Below are positions 10,332 through 19,229 of a stretch of DNA of 26,113 nucleotides, one piece after another. Position 1 is the first letter of the stretch. Each line of letters opens with the position of its first letter. The DNA is from Bigelowiella natans CCMP2755 (Eukaryota > Cercozoa > Chlorarachniophyceae), in the NCBI GenBank assembly GCA_000320545.1, contig ADNK01001318.1, forward strand, positions 1 through 26,113, written 5' to 3'. A model generated the notes under the pieces. That model was not told the DNA's origin. It worked only from the letters and a program-made list of their open reading frames with translations, and did not search any database. A program made the translations under genes and the position numbers.

Positions 10332-12391
10332 CATCGCTGCTACTACTACTACAGTTGTGATGCACCCACCTCGTTTGGATCTGCTGGAGTGGTTTGTTCC
10401 ATAGTGGCGACCATATCGAGCCCTTTCTGAGCATCTGTGTTACCAGGCTCGATTTCCTGCATCCTGCGAAGAAGAACGATCGTGTTGATGATTGCCCATA
10501 CGCAGGGGAGGGACTGTGTCATCTAATATATAAATTCTAATCCAACACGATGGTATCTGGCTCTGGTGATGCCATCATCGCTTCCTCTCATCATCTAATG
10601 CCGTGTACACCACAACACCATGCTAATCATCGCCATCATCATCATTATCATCGCCACTTGTTTAGAAATACTACTAGCAACCGACTTCTTCCTCCTTCGC
10701 TACTACCTTTGGAACGCCCTCTTGGCCTTTACAAGGTCTTTCACACCGTAGTACATCTGACCTAGCCTACACATTATTATTAATCGTCAGCACCAAGCAA
10801 GAGCACCACGGCGACGTCGCCCAGAACGCAACCCGCTAAACCCATAGCACTGCCTCAAAATCTTTCCTTTCTTCTTCTGCTTCTTCTTCTTCTTCTTCTT
10901 CCTCCTATTGCTCTCCGTAATCAACGAATACGCTGGAGCACCACCACCAGCAGCAGCAGCAGTACGTGATGTGCGTATTCCAATGGTTTTATTCTTCTAC
11001 TTACCGAGACCATCCTTTGACGTAGTTGGGATCGAGCTCCACCGCCTTTTCGGAGTCCTTGATTCCAAGCCGCAGCTCGTACAGCTTCTGGTAACACGCG
11101 GCACGATTGTTCCATACCTGTGACGATGGCGATGTGATGATGGTGGTGGTGGTGATGATGACAATGACAACGGAGACGGAGGAGAAGACGAAGAGGAAGA
11201 AGGCATTGGGAGATGAGGTTTTCGTTGCATCGAGATTCAGATGGCTCATCATGTAAATCATGATAATGATGATGACGATGATAACAACAAGAAGGAGGCA
11301 TAAATCAAAAAGCGCCATCTGCTTTCAGAGACGACTTAATAGTGCCTCCCTCGTTAGGAGGAGGAAGATGGTTCTCATTAGCATTCTTAGGTGAAAGGAA
11401 ATCGTGTTGCCAAATAGTATTGCTCCTGGTACTGATTGTTCATGATGATGATACTTGCCTTAGGATCATCTGGATTTCTCTTTATAGCCTCAGCATACCT
11501 TTAACCACCAACCACCGTCATCATAATCATCGTAATCATCGACATCATCATCATCATCATCATCTTCTTCTTCTTCTTCTCAACACTGCTAAAATCACAA
11601 GGGAGAGGGGGGGGGGGGGGGGGGGGCATGATAGGTAGGGAAAGGTTCCTGCGTTCGAGTTATCATCAATCAGACTGCTGTTAAGATTTACTGCCACTCA
11701 CATCTTGAGCGCTTCAGCGTATTCGCCTAAGTATATCAATCACACAAAGATAATACAACAACAACAACAACAATATTTAGAAAACTATTTAATTTAGAGT
11801 CCCTCTCCTCATATCAAGAATGCAATGAGTCGTCGTGCATTGCCTTTTCTAAAGAGCTCGTTCCCTTTGGATTTAGCCTCTGCTGACTTTTCGGGGTCGA
11901 CGTATTCACGCGCCTTTTGTTCCTTCAGGGCCTGTTTTTCATCCAATTTTATCATCTTAGCAATGGCGGTGGTACTTATGATCTCACCTCGTGCTGTTTT
12001 TTTCGAATGCTTACTACCAATATACATAATGCATGCACAGAACAACGAAGGTGGGTGGGAGTGAGTGAATGGATGGATGGATAGATGACTACTTTCTCAG
12101 CTTCTCTAAGCTTGAGAGCCGTCTCTGGAAATGAGTATTCGACCACAGAATTCTTGAACCACCATATCGCTCCTAGATAATGTTTGAGAAGAGTCGAGCA
12201 TCATATAAACCGCTCGCATTTAGCGAGCTTTGGAAAGAAAGTGGGGGCTGCACAGAACCCGTGGACTAATGCACATTATAGCTTGATACCGGTGTAGTTT
12301 CCACGTTTGAAGTGCAGTGTTCCAAGGCGACTGTAGCTTCTTCCAAGAGCCTTGTCATCTTGCTCGTCCATTGGTTTGGCTGTGTGCAATG

Positions 12392-12451
<60 letters not shown>

Positions 12452-13061
12452 GCGTGCGTGCGTACGTGTATGTGTGCGCAATAGGTATTATGGGCTGTGA
12501 GACAGGCGAGCAGCGACCATTTTCCATCTGAATAGCCTTGTTCACATCCGCCTCCGCATCGTCCAGCTTCTCCATCGCCATGAATGCTGCAGCTCGATTG
12601 TTAAGATAAACGGAGCTCTTGGGGTCTAGCTCTATTGCCTTGCTGTAGTGTTCTACGGCGGTCTGAAACTCTCTCTTTGTGTACGCATCGTTACCCTTCT
12701 GCTTCTCTGCCTCTGCCGCATGAGGGTCAGCGGCAGGGGACACGATTTCTTCCACATCCATATCATCACCTTGGGTCCCTGCTCCGCCTCGTAGGGATAG
12801 GAGGTCGCCAAAGCTGTGACCACATGCTGATAGTTTCCCCCTGTTCGCAACACGCTGGATGATGGTTGTAGGCCGGTGATGGCTCGCATGCTCCAAAGGA
12901 TTTCGGGCTGCTGCCAGTGTTGTTGTTCTTCGGAGTAATAATGGCGAGGAATGAGGGGGCACTCGAGCAGGTGAAGAGACCAAGATCATATATGAGGCTA
13001 TAAACATGAGCGAAAGAATCCCCAGCTCCGTGGTTGTGGGTTTCTTGCAGCTAGTACGCAT
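9552..13061 (-). CDS. HOP/STI1-like HSP90 co-chaperone with N-terminal targeting leader
   Basis: Twelve exons: 12518-13061, 12290-12379, 12093-12172, 11844-11955, 11702-11726, 11459-11498, 11005-11117, 10707-10766, 10370-10463, 9913-9978, 9704-9774 and 9552-9606. They give 449 residues with all phases closed. Residues 113-238 are a TPR domain like HOP TPR2A, with the HSP90 carboxylate-clamp pattern (K120/N124, N155, R195/R199). Residues about 262-360 match TPR2B, and 386-445 match the DP2/STI1 domain (NDPEAMSIMQDPQMQKVLQE, 393-412). TPR1 and DP1 of full-length HOP are absent. Instead, residues 13-32 are a hydrophobic signal-like segment, followed by a basic Ser/Thr/Pro-rich stretch and the motif SLRGGA (89-94). 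This suggests secretory-route or complex-plastid targeting. Two introns are GC-AG. It is head-to-head with PNO1. The family is certain; the destination is inferred. Confidence 0.92.
9800..9834. repeat. TA microsatellite in HOP intron 10
   Basis: Pure TA tract of about 35 bp inside the 138-bp intron at 9775-9912, followed by a GT-rich patch. Confidence 0.95.
10042..10098. repeat. CA and TA microsatellites in HOP intron 9
   Basis: A short CA run (10042-10056) and a TA tract (10069-10098) lie inside the 391-bp intron at 9979-10369. Confidence 0.95.
10298..10329. repeat. ATC microsatellite in HOP intron 9
   Basis: About ten ATC units, read as GAT on the coding strand, near the 5' splice site of the 391-bp intron. 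Confidence 0.95.
11118..11458 (-). other. GC-AG intron of the HOP-like gene (intron 6)
   Basis: The upstream exon ends ...NPDDPK with AAG, followed by GCAAGT instead of GTAAGT; the downstream exon starts after CACAG with VWNNRAACYQKL. Both sides are fixed by TPR homology and phase 0, so the GC donor is not a choice of convenience. AAG/GCAAGT is the textbook GC-AG donor consensus. The intron is 341 bp and contains GAT and GTG repeats. Confidence 0.85.
11607..11626. repeat. Poly-G tract, 20 bp
   Basis: Uninterrupted run of 20 G (C on the HOP coding strand) inside HOP intron 5 (11499-11701). Runs this long are prone to length error in assemblies. Confidence 0.9.
11727..11843 (-). other. GC-AG intron of the HOP-like gene (intron 4)
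   Basis: The exon ends ...KGNELFRK plus one base (AAAAG) and continues as GCAATG. No GT occurs near the homology boundary. The next exon, after CTTAG, restores the TPR helix as GEYAEALK in the required phase 1. This is the second GC-AG intron of the gene. Confidence 0.8.
12392..12446. repeat. TA/TG compound microsatellite in HOP intron 1
   Basis: A TA tract (about 12392-12416) runs straight into a TG tract (to about 12446) within the 138-bp first intron. On the coding strand this gives CA then TA close to the 3' splice site. Confidence 0.95.
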
Positions 13062-13503
13062 GATGATTACGGTGATGTTCTTCGCTGATGATCTCTAAAG
13101 ATTTTATGACGCAGGGCTCTTACTCACACCCTTTTTCTCTTTCCTTTTCTTTGGTTAGCCTTCGATCGCGAGTCTCTCTCTACCGCTATCTTTCTCTCTC
13201 CCTCTATTCTTTCTCTGGTGCTAAGAGTGAGTGATACTACGAATCTGCTCTCTTCTACCCGCCGCTGCTTACAAAGGAGGCGCAGAGTTGTCAGGAGAAA
13301 GTAGACCAGGAATATCCGATAATTCATGTCGCATCATTGAAATGCCTTCCGATTTATAAAAGAAATATTTTTCAAAATAGTTGTATTTCTTCCTAAAATA
13401 ACAACAAATTCATTGTCGCAAATATATTTCGGCTATTTCGAGTCGTTCATAACATAATAATCGCCGAAGTAGGAGGCACTCTCAGAGCCTTCCACGGAAA
13501 ACA
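13062..13503. promoter_or_regulatory. Divergent intergenic region between HOP-like gene and PNO1
   Basis: 442 bp between the two start codons, with a pyrimidine-rich part on the plus strand at about 13130-13210. It must contain both promoters and 5' UTRs. Confidence 0.5.
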
Positions 13504-14720
13504 ATGGAGGTCGAAGACCAAGGTGGCAATGGCGGCCAACCCAAGACTACACACCAAAAAAAACAGTCACAGGCTGATACGAAATCGAACGATAAGAAAA
13601 AGCAAGACAGTGTCATGGAGGAAGAGAAGGCTATCCCCAAATTCCCTGCCCTCACCGCCAAAGAGTTAAACAGCGGGAAGCCACAATACGCAAAAATCAA
13701 CGTACCTCCTCATAGGTGATTGATTTTCCCCCTTTCCCTTTAGTAGTACAGATCTAAGACTTGTTTATCAGATACACGCCTCTTCGGGAGAACTGGGTGA
13801 AATTATACGAACCGATAGCGAAGCATATGAAACTACAAATCAAATTCAATCCGAAGAAAAGATGTGTGGAGATGAAGGTTTGTTTAAATGAATTTCTCAC
13901 GGGTTTCGAAAATATTTTCGCCCTTTGAAAGTAAATTTGAAACCATGAAATCTGCAGACTTCCAAGCACACAACGTTGCAAAACTCGCTTCAAAAGTCAA
14001 CCGAATTTGTTCGGGCGTTCATGCTCGGATTTGAAATTCGAGATGCAATTGCACTTCTCCGTCTGGACGATTTATACATCGATTCGTTTGAGGTAATATA
14101 AATGAAAAAACTTATGTTAGAAAACAGGCTCAACCGCCGCCGCCGTCGTGTTGAACGAAGGCAAAACCAACAGGAGAGGCACTCTTTTTATATGACAGAA
14201 ATAATTCTCCAATTTTAAGGAGGATACTAAAAAAAAAGAATCGAAGAGAGAGGAAGAGAAGAGAAGAGAGGGGAGAGAGAGAGAGAGAGCGCGCACAGAA
14301 TAAGGGCGAGGGGGGTAGGAAGGAAATCTGATCACTGTGGAGAATTGCATTGAGGCAGAGGTGGCGTTAATGTTTAATATCTTCTGAAGGTTCGAGATGT
14401 GAAATCGCTACACGGCGAGCATCTTAGTCGCGCTATCGGTCGAATAGCTGGACAAGGAGGAAAAACAAAGTCTGTAGCATAATGCCACCAATCACGTCCA
14501 TCATGTCTCATTTTCTTCATTGGTATTTTTCAGATTTACAATAGAGAACGCAACTAAGACCCGGATTGTACTTGCAGACACTCACATACATATATTGGGA
14601 TCTTTTAATAATATTAACACAGCAAAGAGGGCAATATGTAACCTAATTATGGGAAAACCTCCTGGGAAAGTTTACACAACGATGAGAGCAGTTGCTTCGA
14701 GACAGAAGGAGAGATTCTGA
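13504..14720 (+). CDS. PNO1: PNO1/DIM2, KH-domain 40S ribosome assembly factor
   Basis: Five exons: 13504-13715, 13772-13877, 13958-14092, 14390-14469 and 14534-14720. The introns are GT-AG and 56, 80, 297 and 64 bp long; the product is 239 residues, close to the human length. PNO1/Dim2 binds pre-18S rRNA and recruits the NOB1 nuclease during late 40S maturation. The N-terminal 50 residues are a polar Lys/Gln-rich extension. From residue 71 the chain follows the family closely: RYTPLRENWVKLYEPIAKH, then LLRLDDLYIDSFEVRDVK (139-156), HLSRAIGRIAGQGGKTKFTI (162-181, KH domain with the GxxG-type loop), LGSFNNI, and the C-terminal signature VYTTMRAVASRQKERF. The start is the first ATG of the open frame. 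The longest intron contains a GA-rich tract. Identity is certain. Confidence 0.97.
14230..14290. repeat. Polypurine GA tract in PNO1 intron 3
   Basis: A GA/GAA-rich tract occupies the middle of the only long PNO1 intron (14093-14389). The other three introns are 56-80 bp and free of repeats. Confidence 0.9.
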
Positions 14721-15536
14721 ATGTCGAATCCAAAATCATTATGCGGCTTCAAAGCCAGCGTTCAATTCCAAAAATGTGTGCCAATTATTCGCGTCGTTTA
14801 TGTGATAAAATTTATAGACATTTATTAAATGCTTCATAGTCTAAGTAGCGTGATGGCGGAGATGTTCATGAGCATGTTTGTGTTATGTCTTGTCTTCTTA
14901 TTTGAGATTACATTTCAAGTACCGCCCTTCAGGCCATGACATACGAGACGGATGTAATGAAATGTTTAAATTGTTTCAATGGTCATCCTAATGTAGCTGT
15001 GCAATGCAGCGGCCACAGCGCTTAAATTGTGTCTGTTTGTTTCCTTGGTCACAGGCATATACTGACATGTAATGTGCAGAATGCATGCATAGGCACATCA
15101 TTCACCACACATGTGGTTACACATGTCGTGATAAACTACGCTGAGCCGTACGCTAGTTGTACATGAGGATATAGCCAGTCTAGTAGTCCACATGTACGAA
15201 TAATCGGCGCTAGACTATCTAGCTATGCCTAAATAGGCCGGACGATATACATTGTGCATGTATACATTCTGCTACGCAGCATGCTATGAAGAGCCTGCAT
15301 GCATGCGAGCTTCTCTCAACACATCTCGGTCCCGTACCTCCCAGCAAATATGTTCGCGCAGTAGCTCATTCACCCGTGAAAGACGAATTCATGCGCGGAG
15401 CTGCCATGCGAAAGTAAAGGTCGGTGTCAAATTTGAGACACAGTACTACTGCTCAAGCTGTAGTGCACATCTTTAGTATATCGTGTGACACACTATAAAA
15501 CACGCAGGTTATGTTCAATTATTTGTGGGATATATC
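14721..15536. other. Tail-to-tail intergenic DNA
   Basis: Lies between the 3' ends of PNO1 (+) and the CCCH gene (-). No gene is seen. It contains copy B of the dispersed repeat, followed by a CTAG- and GCATGC-rich stretch (about 15080-15310). Confidence 0.6.
14945..15052. repeat. Dispersed repeat, copy B
   Basis: Matches 1381-1494 in direct orientation, including the internal block TCAATGGTCATCCTAATGTA. It differs by scattered substitutions and short indels in homopolymers. No TA tract flanks this copy and no clear target-site duplication is seen. Confidence 0.8.
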
Positions 15537-17919
15537 TCAAAACAAAGAGCCCCCGAAAGGGTTAGAATCCTTGCTACCGTCATCTTCGCGTCGTCGATTA
15601 TTCTGCTGGATTTCAGGCTGAGACTGATGTGACGTCTCGCCCTCCTGCTTGTGATCTGATGGGTGCATAAAAGGGCACTGGTCTCCCTTTATACAACGGT
15701 TTTGAGCGTAGAATCTGCACAACTGCCATCTTCGTATGACAACAGATCGGCCTTGTCCACTAGAATTTGGTGGTCTATGCTCACCGTTCTTGTAGAAGGA
15801 GGGCGAGGGCATCATCGACGGTGTTCCCAGCTTGTTAGCAGGGCTGTTTTTTTGAGCGGCAGTGGAAAATGGATCACCGTTTGAAAGCTGCTGCGACGGC
15901 GTGATTTCAGCGTTTCTGTTATAGATGTTATTATTAACGGTGTCGCCTCGAAGTAAGTTATGGCTTTGATTTTGCGTGGTGGGGTTAACAACTCTGTAGT
16001 GTGATCGCCTTCGAAATGATGATAATGGCTGGTTTTGCGGAAATGCAGCAGTAGCAGCAGGATCTAAGGTGGCATTTCCAGTTTTTAAAGCGGAGTTTGC
16101 AGTTTGTAAAGCGGAGTTTGTTTCATTTTGAACTTTCATGGCAGTCGTCTTCGTTGTTGTCGTCGTCGTCGTCGTCGTCGCCCCTTGAAGTTGCTCATCG
16201 AGCAAGCTAGTAGGTCCCTGCCATCCTCCTTCCGTGTTCCCGCCCTCTACTCCTTGCCGCTGCTTCTGCTGCGGCACCTCCTTCCCCCCCCCCTCCTCGC
16301 GTTTCTCATCCTCATTCTTCATTAACTCGTCCTCTTCCATGTGATGGTTTTTGTTGTCATCATCTACACGTATTTCATCACCCCTTCTGTTAATTGCATC
16401 CGCAGCTTCTATCGATTGAGAATGACAATCGTCTTGAGCGTTGTTCTCTAGTGTTGAGGAGGCTGCCCCTGATAGAGATGATGCTACTGCGGAGGTGCTA
16501 CTGCTGTCCCCACGTTCATTTATCTGCAGTGGCCGCATGGCTTCAGCAGCGTGTGTAATCATCTTTCTTGGGGTTAGTTTTGGGGGTCTAGAGCCAGCGA
16601 CAAGAAAGTGCGACGGTCGCAAACTGCGTGGAATACGAACGTGGGGCAGGGAGGGGAAGATCTGGGAAAACGGTATTCCCTGCTGGACTTTCTGATCATC
16701 ACGCCGACGTGATGGCGGTGCCTTACTGGTGCGCCTACTTGTGCCAACGCGACTCGCACTGGATGGATTCGAAGAGGAAGGTGCGGAATGAGAAGGCCTA
16801 TTTCTCTTACGAGATGATGATGATGTTGATGATGATGATGATGATGACGATGCTATGTGCTGAGAGTTTGATAATGGCGACGAAACATTGGCAGCCTTTT
16901 TGGAAGAGTTATTGGGTACGTTCCCATTAGATGTGCTTAAAGCTTCACGGACTTGCTCGCGCCATTCACTGGAAAGAAGGACATTTGAAAAGCGAAAAGA
17001 AAGTTTATTTTTGCAATGAAGGCAAAATAAGGAGGGAGAGAAATTAATATGAGACTTTCAGATGTCTATCGTGCTAATTCACCTTTGGGCTATCAGCTGC
17101 GGGTCATGAAGAGCTTTATGGATCGTCAAACGCAAGTCAGGATTGAGTCGTGCGATCTCCCTTATTGATTCCTGTTGTGGTGCCATTAAATACATCTCTT
17201 TCACAAAATCTTGGCTTTCAAGAACATTGGTTTTACCTTGAATTGTTGTGTCTTTCTAGCCAATTTCTTTTCAACTTGGCGTTTCTGGAGGATTTTCACG
17301 GTCTTCTTCCTCCACACTTCCGAGTGAATAGACTGGCATATGCGTATCAAATAACCTCAACAACAAATTACTCGCACTGCTTAGTTTTCTCTTTTCAAGG
17401 CACCTTGGCATTATGTATACATTTGAGTATTTGCTGGAGCGCTGCACCGTTGTAAAAACGGCAGAGATGCTCGAGAGCCAATTGACCTCCACCCTCGTCT
17501 CCACTTGAAGCATTGTGTTCCTAACGTTGTGGCGAACGTGAATTAGCATCAGCCCACCTCGCACCACATGTTGTGCACATCGTTGCCGTATCTACCGTCC
17601 CCTCCTTGCCTCCTGCCCCTCCATCCGATACTTACCATGTGGTCTTTAGCGAGGACCTTCACCCTCACGGTGGAGCCTGTGCTCCGAGGAGGAGAATGTC
17701 GGTGGGGAAGGAAAGATAACTAGATCATTTTATTTAGATATTTCACCGATAACTTCCATACAGTAACATGAGCTGCCCAACATTACGACAAGGCGATTCT
17801 GCATGATTGAAATTAGAACATCTAACGATAAAACTTCGAATAAAATATTTTCTAAAAGGGATTGTCAAAAAAACGCACACACTACCTTTCTCTTGGGCGT
17901 TAGCTGACTCAAAGCCCAT
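15537..17919 (-). CDS. CCCH zinc-finger protein with unrecognised N-terminal region
   Basis: Six exons: 17886-17919, 17747-17798, 17636-17681, 17404-17520, 17083-17255 and 15537-16968. The introns are GT-AG and 65-148 bp long, the phases close, and the product is 617 residues. Near the C-terminus is a single C-x7-C-x5-C-x3-H finger (C558, C566, C572, H576; CRFYAQNRCIKGDQCPFMH), a type that usually binds RNA. Residues about 145-410 are Ser/Arg/Asn-rich low complexity with a poly-Ser run; later there are poly-Thr and Asn/Gln-rich stretches, typical of disordered RNA-binding proteins. The N-terminal 140 residues look structured (EHLCRFYNGAALQQILKCI, IREIARLNPDLRLTIHKALH) but I do not recognise a family. 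The exons before 17255 rest on splice sites and phase only and are less certain. The start codon is 104 bp from that of the divergent membrane-protein gene. Confidence 0.75.
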
Positions 17920-18023
17920 CTCTAAAACGTGGGAGAACAAGACCCTCTTTCGTGTGAAGAAAGCTCTGTCGCGAAGCGAGTATCATCACCCATTCCTCAT
18001 CTCCTCATCAACCTGGGGAAAAA
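17920..18023. promoter_or_regulatory. Very short divergent intergenic region
   Basis: Only 104 bp lie between the proposed start codons of the CCCH gene (-) and the membrane-protein gene (+). Shared regulation is likely if both starts are right. Confidence 0.45.
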
Positions 18024-19229
18024 ATGGTGACGGCTCTCGTCTTGCTTCAGTTCTCTCTGCTTCTCATCGGGCCTTCCGTGAAGGCTCTGCAGAGCGATAT
18101 CACAAGCTACTTTCCGTCGCTCGAGCAACTGAGCAACGTCGCCGAAGCCAACGCCTCACTTGCGAAGGGATACAAAGCAAGAGGAGTCCCTTCTAAAAGT
18201 GTAAGCCACCAAGACAACGCGGTATGCTTTATGAATTCATAATGACTCTGTCCACTAGTCCATTTCGATGACAGCATTTCATATCCCCACCCGCGATTAT
18301 TTTAAGGCCTCTGACAACGAACCAAAGGATCCCATGCATGTATCTTTGAATCACCACACCATCCTCGCATTGTCGCTCGAAAGTCTGGCGTTTATAACAT
18401 TCATATCGGGTCTCACAAGCCACATTGTGGGAAATTACAATATTGCAACAGCCTTATTCTTCGTCGTTCTTTGTCTCAGTAGTGCTTCATTTTACAGCCA
18501 GGTTTTCCTTTTGAGGAAGCATTCAAAAATATCTATTACCTTGAATTTGTTTACATTCCTTGGCTATACTACAATTCTCGGAGCTATTACATCGATTCTC
18601 ATAGGAGTCACACTTGCCAACTGGGCAGAATACTTGTTCGCCACAATGGTTTTAGTAAATCTTCTAGCATATGGTATCATGTTCATTGAGTGCGAGTGGG
18701 CTAGGGGAAGCGATATCGAGGACCCTGATTCACACTATTTACCGCCCCTTGTGTGGTTCTTCTCTAACCCCATGGCTCACCATCTGATTAAGAATTGCGC
18801 CGTTTTGTTTCTGGTTCTCAACTACAAGCTGGTGACTCAAATGTTGGTCCAGACCAAACAGCATCAAGGGGGGTTAGCAGGGTATGACAGGTTGAATCAA
18901 CAAAGTGTTTTTGGCTATCAAAGAAGAGAAAGAGACGCCTCTAAATTTATGAACATCCTTCTGAAAGCATCCGTGGCTGTAACTTTTCTTGCGTATCTAT
19001 GGATCACGATAAACTCCGTTGTCCTCATTGTTGAAGGAATCATGTACTATGAAGGTGGGTCACATACTTCTTTCATTCATCCAGAATAAATGATACATGC
19101 ATCAAGTTGAATTTTCACCAAGCAATTTGACGTTTGGCACGGAACCAATGTGCATGTCTCTATGTTTCAAACCAGCTTTTTACACACACATCAGGTGACT
19201 GGAAAGACAAAGTCTGCAGCACGAAATGA
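18024..19229 (+). CDS. Polytopic membrane protein, family not recognised
   Basis: Three exons are proposed: 18024-18200, 18259-19054 and 19195-19229 (introns of 58 and 140 bp, GT-AG), giving 335 residues. Residues 1-21 (MVTALVLLQFSLLLIGPSVKA) look like a signal peptide. A soluble loop of about 70 residues follows. Then come about six hydrophobic helices, near 93-114, 119-143, 151-176, 182-202, 235-256 and 291-320. Between helices 4 and 5 is an acidic WARGSDIEDPDSH loop, and between 5 and 6 a polar loop. The last join gives the ending YYEGDWKDKVCSTK. If intron 2 is kept, the frame stops at 19089 with a different tail of the same total length. No transporter or channel signature was recognised. 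It is head-to-head with the CCCH gene. Confidence 0.75.

Noticed and set aside
10921-11318. His-, Ser- and Pro-rich open frames on the minus strand around HOP exon 7
   Set aside because: These arise from GAT/GGT repeats in introns read in several frames; only the 11005-11117 part is coding.
12276-12517. His-Thr and Tyr-Ile repeat segment in the first HOP open frame
   Set aside because: It is translation of the CA/TA microsatellite in intron 1 and is removed by splicing with phase kept.
13504-13719. Stand-alone 71-residue basic protein
   Set aside because: It is only the first exon of PNO1; a donor at 13716 joins it to the KH-domain exons.
16128-16930. Arg-rich and Met-rich open frames on the plus strand
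   Set aside because: They are antisense readings of the poly-Thr and poly-Ser codon runs of the CCCH gene.
17271-17360. Possible extra exon reading KKTVKILQKRQVEKKLARKT in the CCCH gene
   Set aside because: It lies in the intron between exons 4 and 5 and cannot be joined in phase to both neighbours; a different isoform is not excluded.
17636-17681. Ubiquitin-like domain suspected from TVRVKVLAKDHM
   Set aside because: The segment is too short and the flanking exons do not continue a ubiquitin fold.
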